A DNA stretch of 64,000 nucleotides from Thecaphora thlaspeos. Lineage: Eukaryota > Basidiomycota > Ustilaginomycetes > Urocystidales > Glomosporiaceae. The position numbers were made by a program, and so were the translations under genes. How positions within the stretch are numbered: position 1 is the first letter of the stretch; every line of letters begins with the position of its first letter. Location of the stretch: NCBI GenBank assembly GCA_900291925.1, contig UWYS01000005.1, positions 1,150,620 through 1,214,619 on the forward strand, written 5' to 3'. The notes beneath the pieces are model-generated. The model was not told where the DNA came from and made no database searches. It saw only the letters and a program-made list of their open reading frames with translations. Shown here piece by piece: positions 11,022 to 22,075 of this stretch.

Positions 11022-11770
11022 GGCATGGCATCTCAGTGGCTGTCGTCGATGGGAGAGCCGGCGGTCATGGCCAAGCCAGTAGGGAACAAGTTCGAGGGCC
11101 GGGGTAAAGGTTCAAGGGTGGAGGGTGGAAGGTGGAGAAGCTGTGGGCGGCGGCTGCTGAAGGGGAAAGGAAGTTGTTGGGCGAAATGCTGTAGAGGCGG
11201 CGTGTGGCAGCTGATGGTGGCTGATGCTGATGGCTCACAAAAGAAACGGGGTTGAGCAAGCTTCTGTAGGTCAGGATGGAGGAGAATGGAAAGCAAGGAG
11301 GGAACAGGGTGTCTGGGCGGCAGAGATGACGGGTGGGCCTTGCGCTGACGGCTGCTGCTCGCTTTGACCGACTTTGTCGTGCGAGACGATTTGTGCGGGA
11401 CACGGGCCAGACCGGGGCAGGCGCTGCGTCTAAGTGGGTTGACCGGCAACAAGGGGGGCCGGCTTTGGACCGGCTCCAGGCTGGCAGCGAGCGAGCGAAG
11501 GACAGCCGCCCAGCCCGCCTCCCGCCTCCCGCCTCCCGCCTCCTGCCCCCTGCCCCGGCAACCCTCGCTCCGGCCTGTCCGTTGACTTTTTCCGCCTGCC
11601 CTCCCGCTGGCCCTCGTCTGTCCTTCTATCCTTCCTCTCCCATCTCCCAGCTCTCACCTCCCGCCTCACTCGCTTCCTTTTCAGACCAACCCTCAACGAT
11701 CAACCCCCTCGCCACACCAACTCTTCCCTCCTCCTCCTCCTCCTCCTCCTCCTCCAACAACAACAACAAC
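11022..11770. promoter_or_regulatory. Divergent promoter, NTPase-nuclease / SDR, with TCC and CAA repeats
   Basis: This 0.75 kb region separates two divergent start codons. From about 11500 it becomes almost pure pyrimidine on the + strand, ending in a run of TCC triplets (about 11728-11755) followed directly by five CAA triplets (11755-11769) that abut the ATG of the dehydrogenase. This would give an unstructured 5' leader. Confidence 0.55.
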
Positions 11771-12890
11771 ATGCCCAAGGACCACGCCCCCGAAGTGATG
11801 CCCGAGCTGGGCGTCACTGCTCTCTTCTCTCTGCATGGCAAGACGGCCCTGGTGACTGGAGGCGGCTCAGGCATCGGCAAGATGATCAGCGCCGCCTTTG
11901 TGCGCAACGGGTGCAAGGTCTACATTGCCTCTCGCAAGTTCGACGACCTGCAGCGCGTCGCCGCCCAGCTCTCCAAGATCGCCCCCGCCTCCGAGTCCAA
12001 GAAGCGCGGCGACATGTGCATTGCCCTCCAGGCCGACGTCGATAGCAAGGAGGGTTGCGACAAGCTCGCAGAGCAGATCAAGAAGTGTGAACAGAGGCTA
12101 GACGTTCTCGTCAACAATAGCGGTCTTACCTGGGGCGCCCCGATGGTCGACTTTCCCGAGACTAAAGGTTGGGACAAGGTGTTTGCTCTCAACGTAAAGA
12201 GCCAGTTCTACCTTACCGTTGCGTGAGTCGTTGCTGCGGTGATCAGTCCCTTGCGGTGTTGGATGCAGTGGATGTATGCGGATGGATGTATGCCGGTGGA
12301 TCTATGCTGACCCACTCCATGCTTGGATGGCCGCGACGACCCGACAGGCTGCTCCCGCTGCTCGAAAAGGGCAAAAGCAACACCGACCCGGCCTCGGTCA
12401 TCAACATTGCTTCGGTCGCCGCCATCTCGCCGCTGGCGGAGGGTGGTCTCTCGCCCGAGGGAAGCGGAACCTACTCATGTATGTTGTCGTTCTTCGCTCA
12501 TGTCTTTTCCCTTCAGCTGGATCTTCTGCCATACTGACCAGATCACGACATCGTCTGCTTTGCCTGTCGTTGTTCCTCTGCTCGCGCACAGACCAACCCT
12601 CGAAGGCCGCCTCTCTCCACCTCACTCGCGTGCTGGCCAATTCGCTGGCTCCCAAGTTCATCACGGTCAACGCCATCTGCCCGGGCGTCTTCCCTTCGCG
12701 CATGACGGCGTACGGTCTCGAGGAGAACCGCGACAGCCTCGAGGGCATCCAGCCGACGGGCCGTGTGGGCACGCCCGAGGACATTGGCGGTCTGGCCATC
12801 TTCCTCGCCTCGCGCGCCGGGTCCCACTGCACCGGTACCGGCATCGTTGTCGATGGAGGCCAGAGCCTGCATTTCATGCCTAGGCTTTAG
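11771..12890 (+). CDS. Short-chain dehydrogenase/reductase (RhlG-like)
   Basis: This is an NAD(P)-dependent oxidoreductase of the classical SDR family. Exons 11771-12222, 12348-12478 and 12592-12890 give 293 residues, with both joins restoring frame and family motifs. Visible elements are the cofactor loop TGGGSGIG near residue 35, the NNSG motif, the catalytic Ser in INIASVAA, and the YxxxK pair (YQPSK), whose Tyr codon is split by the second intron. The C-terminal VVDGG segment is typical of the family. It resembles fungal proteins annotated as RhlG-type (3-oxoacyl-ACP reductase-like), but the substrate cannot be read from sequence. No biosynthetic cluster surrounds it. Confidence 0.92.
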
Positions 12891-13256
12891 TCGAAGCGCA
12901 GTGGGCCCGCCAAGATGCTGGACGGGTCCGTGGCCCTTGTCGGCTAGAGCACCGCTCTAAAGCTGCTGTTTGCGTTGTTGGATGAAAAGTCATATAGTAG
13001 CGTTGCAGCGTCTTTCTTGCCAGAGTGCGAATGTTTTAGGAACGTCTGTCTGCGCGTGTGCCAGGATGGAGAGGCTCAGCAGCAGGACGACTCGAGAACG
13101 ACGAACGACGCAGCCTTACGAGAAGCACAACGAGTCAGACCATCGCAGCGCCAGACACACTCTCTCCCTGTACTCTACGTCGCACCTCAGCGATGTTTCA
13201 GCATTCAACGCTGGGCTATGTACAAAGGGGAAGCGGAGAAGCATAACATTTGGGGA
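12891..13256. other. Convergent intergenic region
   Basis: A 366-base stretch lies between the stop codons of the SDR and ETFRF1-like genes and holds their 3' ends. Nothing else is recognised. Confidence 0.4.
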
Positions 13257-13777
13257 CTAATCATTCTGTATATACCTCCTTCTCAACGTGCGGTACTTTT
13301 TCAAAGAATACAACGTTTCCGTCTCTACTTTTTTTTGTTCGTGCATCATCCATTCGCATCGTCCAATCGCCATCGTTGGTTTCGTCAGAAAACTAGCCAG
13401 CCCATCCACTCGAGCAGGGGACAGGAGGAAGGAAGGAACGACGACGCACCTACCTTTCGCTACAAATTCTGCCAACTTCAACTTTTCCTCTACCTGCGCA
13501 GGGTCGGTTAGGGTGGCGTTCTTGGCGAACATACTACGTAGTTTGCCTAGGAAGTTGTAGGATTCGTCTGGATAGGATCGACCTAGTCTGTGTAGCTGCG
13601 GGTGAGATGGGATGGTGTGGAAGGAAAGGGAAGATGTGGGTGGTTAGTATGGGTGTCGTAGGAGAAGGTGCCTATGAGAGAAGAGGATGGGGGGAAGGGG
13701 GATGGGGGACGGGGATGACGTACGTGTTTGTATAGACCGATGGCGCGTGGTCGTAGTGGATGACCTAGTGGTGGCAT
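13257..13777 (-). CDS. ETFRF1: LYR-motif mitochondrial protein, ETFRF1/LYRM5-like
   Basis: Small LYR proteins bind mitochondrial acyl carrier protein; the ETFRF1/LYRM5 branch regulates the electron-transfer flavoprotein. Three minus-strand exons, 13777-13724, 13595-13454 and 13324-13257, join to 87 residues, matching the ~88-residue family length. The LYR-type tripeptide is LYK in AIGLYKHLHRLGRSYP, followed by YNFLGKLRSMF and the C-terminal LKKYRTLRRRY helix. Each intron falls between conserved blocks and both keep frame. It shares a 267-bp promoter with the UXT-like gene on the other strand. The exact LYRM subfamily is judged from the overall pattern. Confidence 0.85.
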
Positions 13778-14044
13778 TGTGAGAGGCGGAAAGGTTGGTG
13801 GTGTTGGTGGGTGGGTGACAGAGTGGCGATGGCGGGGTGAGCTTTGTCCGTCAGCAGGCCGCGGCCTCGTGATTGCGGGGTAACTTACGTCGCGAGCCTC
13901 CACATCCACTTTGGTCTTGAGCGAGAAAAGGCTTCGTCCCGCTCACCTTGCTTTGAAACAGAAAAAACAAAAGCGTAACAACTACATGCTTCTTTTTACC
14001 TTTCTCGCACCACCATCTCCTCGACCACCCTTTCAACCGACACC
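13778..14044. promoter_or_regulatory. Short bidirectional promoter, ETFRF1-like / UXT-like
   Basis: Only 267 bases separate the two divergent start codons, so the genes must share core promoter sequence. The UXT-proximal part is A/T- and CT-rich (AAACAGAAAAAACAAAAG, then CTTTCTCGCACC). No specific factor site is assigned. Confidence 0.6.
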
Positions 14045-14942
14045 ATGACATCCACCCGCTCGAAACAACCAACAGACGAAGCTACACCAACCGAAACTTC
14101 AGCTGCTCTACACCGTTCCCGAACCTTTCTCACCACTCGTCTCTTACCGGACCTTGACGCCGCGCAGCTACGCCTTGACGCTATCCTGTCCGAGATTACC
14201 GCCTATCAGGATTTGAGAACTACATTACGATCTCTAGATGATGACATATCGACATCGACGACGACGTCCGGTAGCTCCAACTTCAACTCGCACTCGAACA
14301 AGGGGTCAGAGGTGAAGGCGTTGGCGGAAGTGGGTCGAGGCGTCGTGGTACAGACTTTGTTGTGAGTCATTTGCTTGTATCTCCGTACAGGCTAGAGCGG
14401 TGAGCAAGATCAAGGCTTGAGACTGATAAAAAGCTTGTGAGGGAGGTCAAACAGGCAAAAGGACAAGAAGCCCCTCGTTTCCCTTGGACTGGGCGGCTTC
14501 TATGCCGAGCTGGGCAATAGAGAGGCAAGGGCCTTCATCACGAAACGCTTGGACATCCTCGATAGGTACGTATCCGCCTTGCGCTACCTCTCTCTCTTTC
14601 TCTCTCGGCTGGCCTCCGACTTCCTCGACCGGCGAAGCTGATATCAATCTCTGCTTCTCATTCACGCTTTTGTCAACGCAACGCTACAGCAAAAAAGACA
14701 GGGCATTCGAAAAGGTAGCGCAGATCGAAGCACACGTTCATCTTGTACGTATCAATGGGCATGCGCCTATCCACTGGTCCCGAGGCCAACGCAGACTAAC
14801 GACGATACACCCGACCTTCCGCCCTGTCGTCTTCTTTGCCTTTATCTTTTCTTCTGTATCAATGTCGCCCGCTCCGCAGACATCGACGTCAATATCGCAG
14901 CTCGATAACCTCTATCGCGGCGGCAGCATTGTAGATCTGTAG
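14045..14942 (+). CDS. UXT: Prefoldin-like protein UXT homologue
   Basis: UXT is an alpha-type prefoldin subunit of the R2TP-associated prefoldin-like complex, which assists assembly of RNA polymerase II and PIKK complexes. Four exons, 14045-14361, 14455-14565, 14690-14744 and 14880-14942, give 181 residues with all phases matched. The diagnostic core is LVSLGLGGFYAELGNREA, corresponding to the beta-hairpin of alpha prefoldins, followed by a helix with AQIEAHVHL. The N-terminal half is a predicted coiled-coil helix with a Ser/Thr-rich insertion. The gene is head-to-head with the ETFRF1-like gene. Confidence 0.85.
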
Positions 14943-15154
14943 CAGAACGCACCTACCGAAGGCTACAAGTGCGGCAAGGCCAAGATGGCGTGTATAGAAC
15001 ACCGCGGCATAGGAGATTTGGGCGTGATTCCGACCGCTCCACTGTGGATTGCACGGAGCAACGACTGGAGAAAGCTACAGACATGGAACGGGCAGACGGC
15101 ATAGCACACCGCGCACCGTATCCTCCTGGCCATCTTGGCGAGACAACTCAACTA

Positions 15155-16198
15155 CTACCTCTTCTTCTTGGGACCGTCGACGACCCTAGCTCTCTCTTCG
15201 TGCCTCCTTGCCTCTGCCGCTGTACGCTTCTCATACTCTTCCTCCTTGTACAGCAGGCTGTTGAGGTCTCCGGTCTGTACGGCCTGCATCCTCCTCTGTA
15301 TGGCCTTCTGACTCTCTGCCAGCTCCCTCTGCGTGTCCGGATCGAGCATGGTGTTGATCTTGGGAAGAAGGAAGACGAGGCCGATTCCCACGACGCCCAG
15401 CAGGAGCATGGGGGTGCCCATGCCGAGCATCGAGAGGTTGAATGGTTGGGGTGTGGTGAAGAAGTCGAGACGGCGTGTCGAGTGGAGAATCAGAGGGTGC
15501 AGTAGAAGAGACGAGCCGGGTAGGAGGAGGAGCGACGAAAGCGAGGTACCGCTGTGTCCGCCGGGACGATGTTGGGCGGCGCGAGGGATGAAGGAAAGTG
15601 TGTCAGCAAGCTGCCGTTCCAGACGACCTCACACTGCGATACGACGGCGCCCGCGAGTTACGTACGGCGTAAAGACGCGGATCCTTGGCGCCAGCCTGGT
15701 CGACTCGTCGGGTACGTCGATGCGGTACTTTGGAAATTCGTTCGTCCTACTGATGACCTCGAGCGTGTAGCTACCTGTGGCTACCGAGTGAAAGATGAAG
15801 GATCCGTCCACCTTGACCCAAGTCATCCTATCGACGGGCGTCTCCCCTTCCTTGATGTAGATCCTGGCCTTTTTGGCCGCCTGCTCTGCGGTCGTCGCGA
15901 GGATCTCGGGCTGAGCTGTTGCCGGTGCTGCTGCCGTACCTTCTTCTGCAGGTGTCGGAGAGGAGACGGCATCGATCGCACCACCGTCGAGAGGAATTGA
16001 GGAAGAGGAGAGAGGCGGGAGGGGAATGTGACGCAGGTAGACGCGGACGTTGTTGCCGAGGAAGGAGAGGTCCGGGAGCTCGTTGTTCGGTTGGATCTGG
16101 CCGCGAACGTCTTGCGCTGCCAGAACGGCGCCGGTGCTGGCCAGGCCGAGGACGAGCACGGCGAGTAGGAAGAAGGAGCGCGTCGAAAAGGCCCGCAT
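15155..16198 (-). CDS. EMC7: ER membrane protein complex subunit 7
   Basis: EMC7 is a lumenal beta-sandwich subunit of the ER membrane complex, which inserts and folds membrane proteins. Exons 16198-15662 and 15610-15155 give 330 residues. There is a clear signal peptide (FFLLAVLVLGLASTGAVLA), the lumenal domain with VDGSFIFHSVATGSYTLEV, then LDFFTTPQPFN and a single transmembrane span (MLLLGVVGIGLVFLLPK, about residues 247-263). The cytosolic tail is charged and ends in KKKR. The 51-nt intron (GTAACT donor, GGCAG acceptor) keeps phase 0. An upstream in-frame extension exists, but the signal peptide fixes the start at 16198. Confidence 0.9.
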
Positions 16199-17872
16199 CG
16201 TGTGTGTGTTGCGGAAAGGGAGAGGGGGAGGGCAAGGGGGACGAGCAGGCGGAGGAGGCTGTCGCGGTAGGGGTTGGTCGTCAGAAAGAGAACGCGAGCA
16301 AGGGAAGAAGCCAGGTGGTCCGTGTTCCAGCGCCGCCCCGCATTCTCTCGCGCGACAACGCATCAATAAATGGCAACACAAAAATGCAGTCAGCCAAAAT
16401 GCCGACAAGCAGAAAGGTCGAGGCGCCAAACGAGAGAACGTGGCGAATCGAGGCGAAGAAAAATTGCTGGGGTTGTGTCGCTCGCGTGTCGGTGTCTTTT
16501 CGCACCGGCCACGTCGCCGTTGCCGTTCCCGTCGTCGAGGCGCGCCTCTTGTCCCTGCAGCTCAGCTGGAAATTAATGGGCGGCTCTAGGCCTCAGCCCG
16601 TCCGCCGCGAACTTTCCCCCCCAAACCAGAAGAGAGAAAAAAAAAACAGGTAACCCGGAAAATACACAGGGCCATGCAGCACCCGGCAGCCTGCTGCAGG
16701 ACAAGTAAACTTACCTCTCTAACCGCCCTGCCTCAACCTCCGCCGCGAAATGCGCTCGGAAGAGAGACGCATCAAGGGCCCTGAAGAGGGGAGACGAGAA
16801 GCTCCTTCGACGGGAACTTCAACAGTAGTTTGAGTGAGAGCGCAGCAGGGCTGGGCAGGCGGGCCCTCGAGCTCGACGCTGCCGTGCTGCTGGGTTGATG
16901 CGAAGGAGGGCGGGGAGAGCGTGAGTGCATTTGGTTGGCGCACCTCTTTTGCCCTTTCTTCCTGCCTGCGCCCAGCCCGCCTCTCTGCCAGACGGCTCTC
17001 GGGATCCGTACTGTACACCCCAGCTCTGCTTTCCACAACACCATCACCACGCTCCACCCCCATCCTCCACTGCCTACCGTCAACGTCCAACGTCGATCGA
17101 CGGCGCGCCATTTCATCCAAACCGTCTTTCGTCCTCTACCGGCGCCGCTTGCCGTGACTCCTTAGATCGATATTCGCTGCTTTCAGCGTCGACGCTTAGT
17201 TTCCTGTACACTGGTCGGCCATCTCGCCTTCGGCCCTCTTCCGCTCGTCTTGGTCTGGCGACTGGTCGAGAATCCGTAGGCTCTTGCCGTATCTGCTTTC
17301 GCTGCCTCTAGTCGACCAGCTTGGTCCCCCTTGCCGATCATCGACCACCAGCAGTAGCACCGGAGCTGCCGACTCTCCCATAACCTCTCCTTTACGTTGC
17401 GCGTCGCATCGCCTCCGCAACGACCGAGGGAGCAGCATACAACCCACTTTCGGCATCTTCCGCCCTCGATCTTCCCTCTGGCATTGCGGCGTAACCATCA
17501 TATTTCGTTAATTCGTCAGGCGTCGACTCCTTTTGCCCTCGCCTTCCCGGCTCTGCGACTGGGCGTAGAACGTCGTCTTCCAGTGGCCACGTCACGGCGG
17601 CACGGCTCCATCTTTGCTCCGCTTCTCGCGAGTAGCTCTGCGCACAGGCAGGAGACCGGGCCGCTGTGCTCTGCTGTGCTCTGCTGCGCTGCGCCGCCCC
17701 TTTGAGCAACCCGGCCTCAGTAAACCCAGCAACACAACCACGGTCGCTGGCTCTCCCTCAACCGCCGCCGTAGGGAGCGGCCGCTCCTACGTCCCGAGGT
17801 CCACGAACGCCTCGTCTTGATATCCTTGTCGACGGGAACGGCAGCGCCCCTGCGCACCAGCCGCACGCTACC
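16199..17872. promoter_or_regulatory. Divergent region, EMC7 / GATA factor
   Basis: A 1.67 kb region lies between two divergent start codons. No frame in it resembles a protein. It is likely to hold the EMC7 promoter and a long promoter plus 5' leader for the GATA regulator, a common arrangement for fungal transcription-factor genes. Confidence 0.4.
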
Positions 17873-20800
17873 ATGGCGCCGCTGCTCCTCAAAGTCAAAG
17901 GTGTAAGCTCGACGCTTCCCCCACTGCCCCATAAAGACGCCCGCTCGCTAGGAAGGCAGCCAGGCCTTCGGCTTCGCCGGACCTCTGACATCCTGCCCGC
18001 CATTCTCCTCCCTCGTCCGTCCTCTGCGCCCTCTTTCCTCTGATGATTCTCGTTCCCCTGCAGAACAAATCCTTCAGCCCTTTTTCCAACCTCACCGACC
18101 AGGACTCGCTCACGCGGACATGGCGCGTCTGCACAAAGGTCGCCCACCTCGAGCAGGGCCAGCGCCTCGAGAACCTCAGCTGGCGCCTCTGGTACCTCCA
18201 CGACCTCATGGTCGAGAATGACGACAACAAGAGCAAGCGCGACTTTAAGCGACTCTCGCGATCTACCGGCGAGAAGCTCGACCGCGACAAGGGCAGATCG
18301 ATCGAGCAGCTCACCGCCCCCGGCTTCCGCAGGACAGACTCGGGCGACGCCGTCCGCAGGAGGGCAGCAGAGCGCGAAAAGCTCCGCGCGCTCGCCGTCG
18401 CAAAGCTCCAGGGCAAGTTCAAGGGCAAGCAGTCGATGAAGGCGATGCAGGTGAGCAGCGAAGCTTGGCTCTGGTTCGGCTCGGCAACACCGTCAATGGA
18501 CGCATCGCAGCGGCTGGCGCGGACGAATGAACGGACGGTCTCGGTGGGATGGCGATGCGAAGGGGTTAAAATGCCTTTGCGACCGTACTGACCCCGCCGC
18601 CCACGTGCCTCCTCGTTCATTTTATATAATGCCGCCGATCCTAGTACACGTTTGCGGTCGACCCAAGCGTCAACTTCAAGAGGAGCGCCGGCGACACAAC
18701 TGCCCCGTCGGCGTCAGCGGCAGGTACGGCAGCCGTCGGGCAGCAGCACCCGCACGGTTTCAGTGACGCTTGTGACACCAGAGACGCTGCGGCAGCGGGT
18801 GCTTCCACGTCAGGCAGCGATCCCCTCGAAGACAGCAGTGGCAACGGCGGCGGCAATCCGGCGGATAACGCTATGGACGTGGCAATGGACGATGCAAGCG
18901 CTGGACTCAACACCGCCTCCGCCGCCGCCGCCGACCCTCCAACCCAGATCGAGCAGGCCTTCAGCGCGCTGTCGGAGCACGACTTCACGTTTCCGTCAGG
19001 CTTCAGCTACAATTTGGCCGACATCGAGGCCGAGGAGCGCGAGCTGCTCGCCAACCAGATCGACCTTAATGCGCCGCTCGAGACGCTGCTGGCGGGGCTC
19101 GAAGGGGTCGAAGATGTCCAGATGGACCTGACCGACATGGGACTGGCCGCCGGGACGCAGCTTCCTAGCTTCAACGCGCCCTTTGATGCGGCGCCGCGAC
19201 AGCAGTACGTCTCGTTTGCCGTCCCGCCTTTCGAGGACGCTGCCGCGGCCGCCTCGCGGATACAGCAGCCGAACGAAGCGGGCCGAGGGCGCCAGCCTTC
19301 CGTTGCGGCCAAGCAGCAGAAGGTGACAAAGAAGCAGCGCAAGACGGACCCGCAGCAGCAAAAGATAGCCGCCGAGCTGGTCCGCAAAAAGGCCGAAGAG
19401 GTGCGCACCGCGCGTAAGCTTGCCGACGCCACCCAGCGGACCCACATCCACGCCGGCAGCAAGGACGCCTCGCCCGATCGCCAGCTCTCGGCAGGCGTCT
19501 CCGCCGGAAGCGGCAGCGGCAGCGGCGATGGACGCTCTGTACAGTGGGCGCTACCAGGCCAGGGTCCGACGCAAGGACCACGGCGCCAGGCCTCCTGGGA
19601 CAAGCTAAACCACGGACAGGCGCACCCGACGCTCTCACATGGCGGCTACCCGCATGGCCTCGGCGAAGGCCAGCCTGGCGGTTTCGGCGGCGTAGGAGGA
19701 TCCGGCTTCGCGAGCTTGAGCGCTATGGCGTCGGCGACGGAGAGCGCCCACAGCTTCGAAAATGCGAGCGGTAGTGGCAGCAACAGCGGCGGCGCGCCTC
19801 TGCAGATCTCGACATCGTTCCCGTCGACGGTCAGCAGCGGCTCGACCGGCGGCTTTACGGCCGCCTCGAGCTCGACGCCGTCAACGCCTCTGTTTGCCGG
19901 CCACATGGCGTACCCTCCCGGTCCCGACGAAGGATGCAGCCACAGCGTCGACTCGCTCTCCGCTCCGACATCGCCCACCTCGCGGCCCGCCCTGTCAGCC
20001 TTTGGCCGGTCTGGCTCGAGCCCTGGACCACCCGGCTTTTCTGGCTCGACGGCGGCGGCGTCAGCGGCGGCGGCCAAGAGGCATTCGACCGACGGCGGCG
20101 TCGATCAGGCTTCCAAGCCGCGCGGCCGGGGTCGCCGAAGCCTGATCGGGGCCAACGCCTTCACGGCGATCCACCCTGGCGGCGGCGGAGGTGGCGGGAG
20201 TGCGGCCGACCGCAAGTCTTTCAGCAGCGACTCGCAGCCTGCTGCGGCCCAGTGCACCAACTGCGGCGCCACGTCGACGCCGCTGTGGCGGCGCGATCCT
20301 AACGACCTGCTGCTGTGCAATGCGTGTGGTCTCTTCCTGAAGCTTCACAAGACGCCACGACCCAAGAGCCTCAAGAACAACCACCACAGCCACTCGCACT
20401 CGGGCCATGCGACGCCCTCGGCCACGCCCGGCGGCGCCTCGGCGCCCGGATCGCGGAACGTCTCGCCGTCGCAGGCGGGCTCGCCGAGCGCCGAAGAGAT
20501 GATGTCGTGCCACAACTGCGGAACATTCACCACGCCACTTTGGCGCAAGGACGACGCCGGCCACACCGTGTGTAATGCGTGCGGCCTCTACCTCAAGCTT
20601 CACCACGAGCATCGTCCGGCAACCATGCGCGCCGACGTCATCAAGAAGCGGTCGCGCTACGACGAGAAGCGAGGACGGGCATCGGCGGCCTCTTCGCGCC
20701 GCAGCTCGCCGCAGCCCGGCGGTGGTCTGGCAGAGTCTTCGGGGTCGGCGTGGGCGTCAGCAGCGGCAGCGGCAGGAGGGCAGTCGATAACGGCAACAGG

Positions 20801-21734
20801 AGAGGGGATGAAGACGGAACCGAACGACACGGCCCTCGGCGATGGCAGCTTGCCACTCCAGAGCTACGGCATCGACGGCCAGCATGCGCACCTGCAGCAA
20901 TTGGCACAACAGCAGCAGCAGCAACAACACCAGAGCACCTGCATGTCAGGATTCCCCTTCCAGCTGCCCCTCAAGCTCGAAGACAGCCAGGGAGGTGCTT
21001 CTGATGCGCCCGGAGGAGCGGCAGGACGAGGATGGCCCCATATGCCATTCACGCTGGCTGGCGGCGGGGGCGGCGCCGGCGGTGAGACAGGAGGCAACAA
21101 TCCGAATGCCTTTGCCGCCATCATGGCGCAGTTTGGGCTCGGGCTCGCCAACCTCTCGCAATCGCCGCAATCGCAAATGCCGCCGTTCCAGCCGCAGCAA
21201 CCTGCCGGCGACTCGTGCTATCCTTCGACGGATTGGACCATGATGCAGGCCGTCATGCAGGGTCAGCAGGCGCTGCTGGCGGCCCAGACTGCGCTTGGGC
21301 ACCATCAGCAGCAGCAACAACAGCAGCAGCAAAGTGGCGGCGATGGGTACATGTCGACGGATGCAGCCCCGCAGGCTTCCGGCTACGCTCCTGCCGGCGC
21401 CGGCGCCATCGCCATGGCGGCGTCGGGCGACCAGCACAACGGCGTCAACGTCTTGGAGGCATCTTCCTCGTGTCCTATCGCAGCCTCGACGGCAACGAAT
21501 GCGACGACCGGTGCCGGAGCGACGCTCGCATCTATGACGGCCACCGCCAACTATGCGGTCCCGCGGTTCGGGTCCTACGACGGTCCGTCGATCCATGCCG
21601 GCACACCGTCGAACGACACGTCGACCCCTGCCGATTCTGTGGCGGCAGCGAGCGCAGCCACACCGTTGGGAGGAGGTGCTGACTCGAGGAACGACGTCAA
21701 TGCGGACACGCCGCAGGCCGGCAGCTGGTGGTGA
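17873..21734 (+). CDS. GATA-type transcription factor with two zinc fingers
   Basis: Exons 17873-17902, 18064-18450 and 18645-21734 give 1168 residues. The N-terminal part carries the fungal GATA-factor domain (DUF1752-like) around [14 protein letters not shown] and [13 protein letters not shown], known from AreA/Gaf1-type nitrogen regulators. Two CX2CX17CX2C GATA fingers start at about residues 676 ([14 protein letters not shown]) and 761 ([14 protein letters not shown]); the second is followed by the basic [10 protein letters not shown] tail. The linker between fingers has no cysteine cluster like that of iron-responsive GATA factors. The rest is low-complexity, rich in Ser, Gly, Ala and Gln, with poly-Gln near the C-terminal third. 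It probably controls nitrogen or other nutrient genes; the exact orthologue is not assigned. Confidence 0.9.
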
Positions 21735-22075
21735 GCGAGGGAGGGCCGAGGCGGGACATGGCTGAGTTGGTTCGGGCCCTAGCAACCGTTCAGATTCGCG
21801 GTAGTGGCTGCGTTTCGCCTCGCGCCGGTTGGCAGCAACACTTGACGGCCATTACATTCTTACATTCCGTTCGCTCACTGTTCACTACTTTAGTTCTATT
21901 TCAGGCAGCTACGTTCGGTCGGTTGCTCAGTTTTTGTCAGATGGTGTGGTCGCGTTAGCAGGTTGTACTCTCGTCGAGGGGAGAGGGCAGTCGGTGGTAA
22001 ATATCGGCCAATTGCTTCAGATGGGGAGAGACACAGGATGGGGGGAGTGGAGGGAGTCGGCCGCAATTTTGAGCC

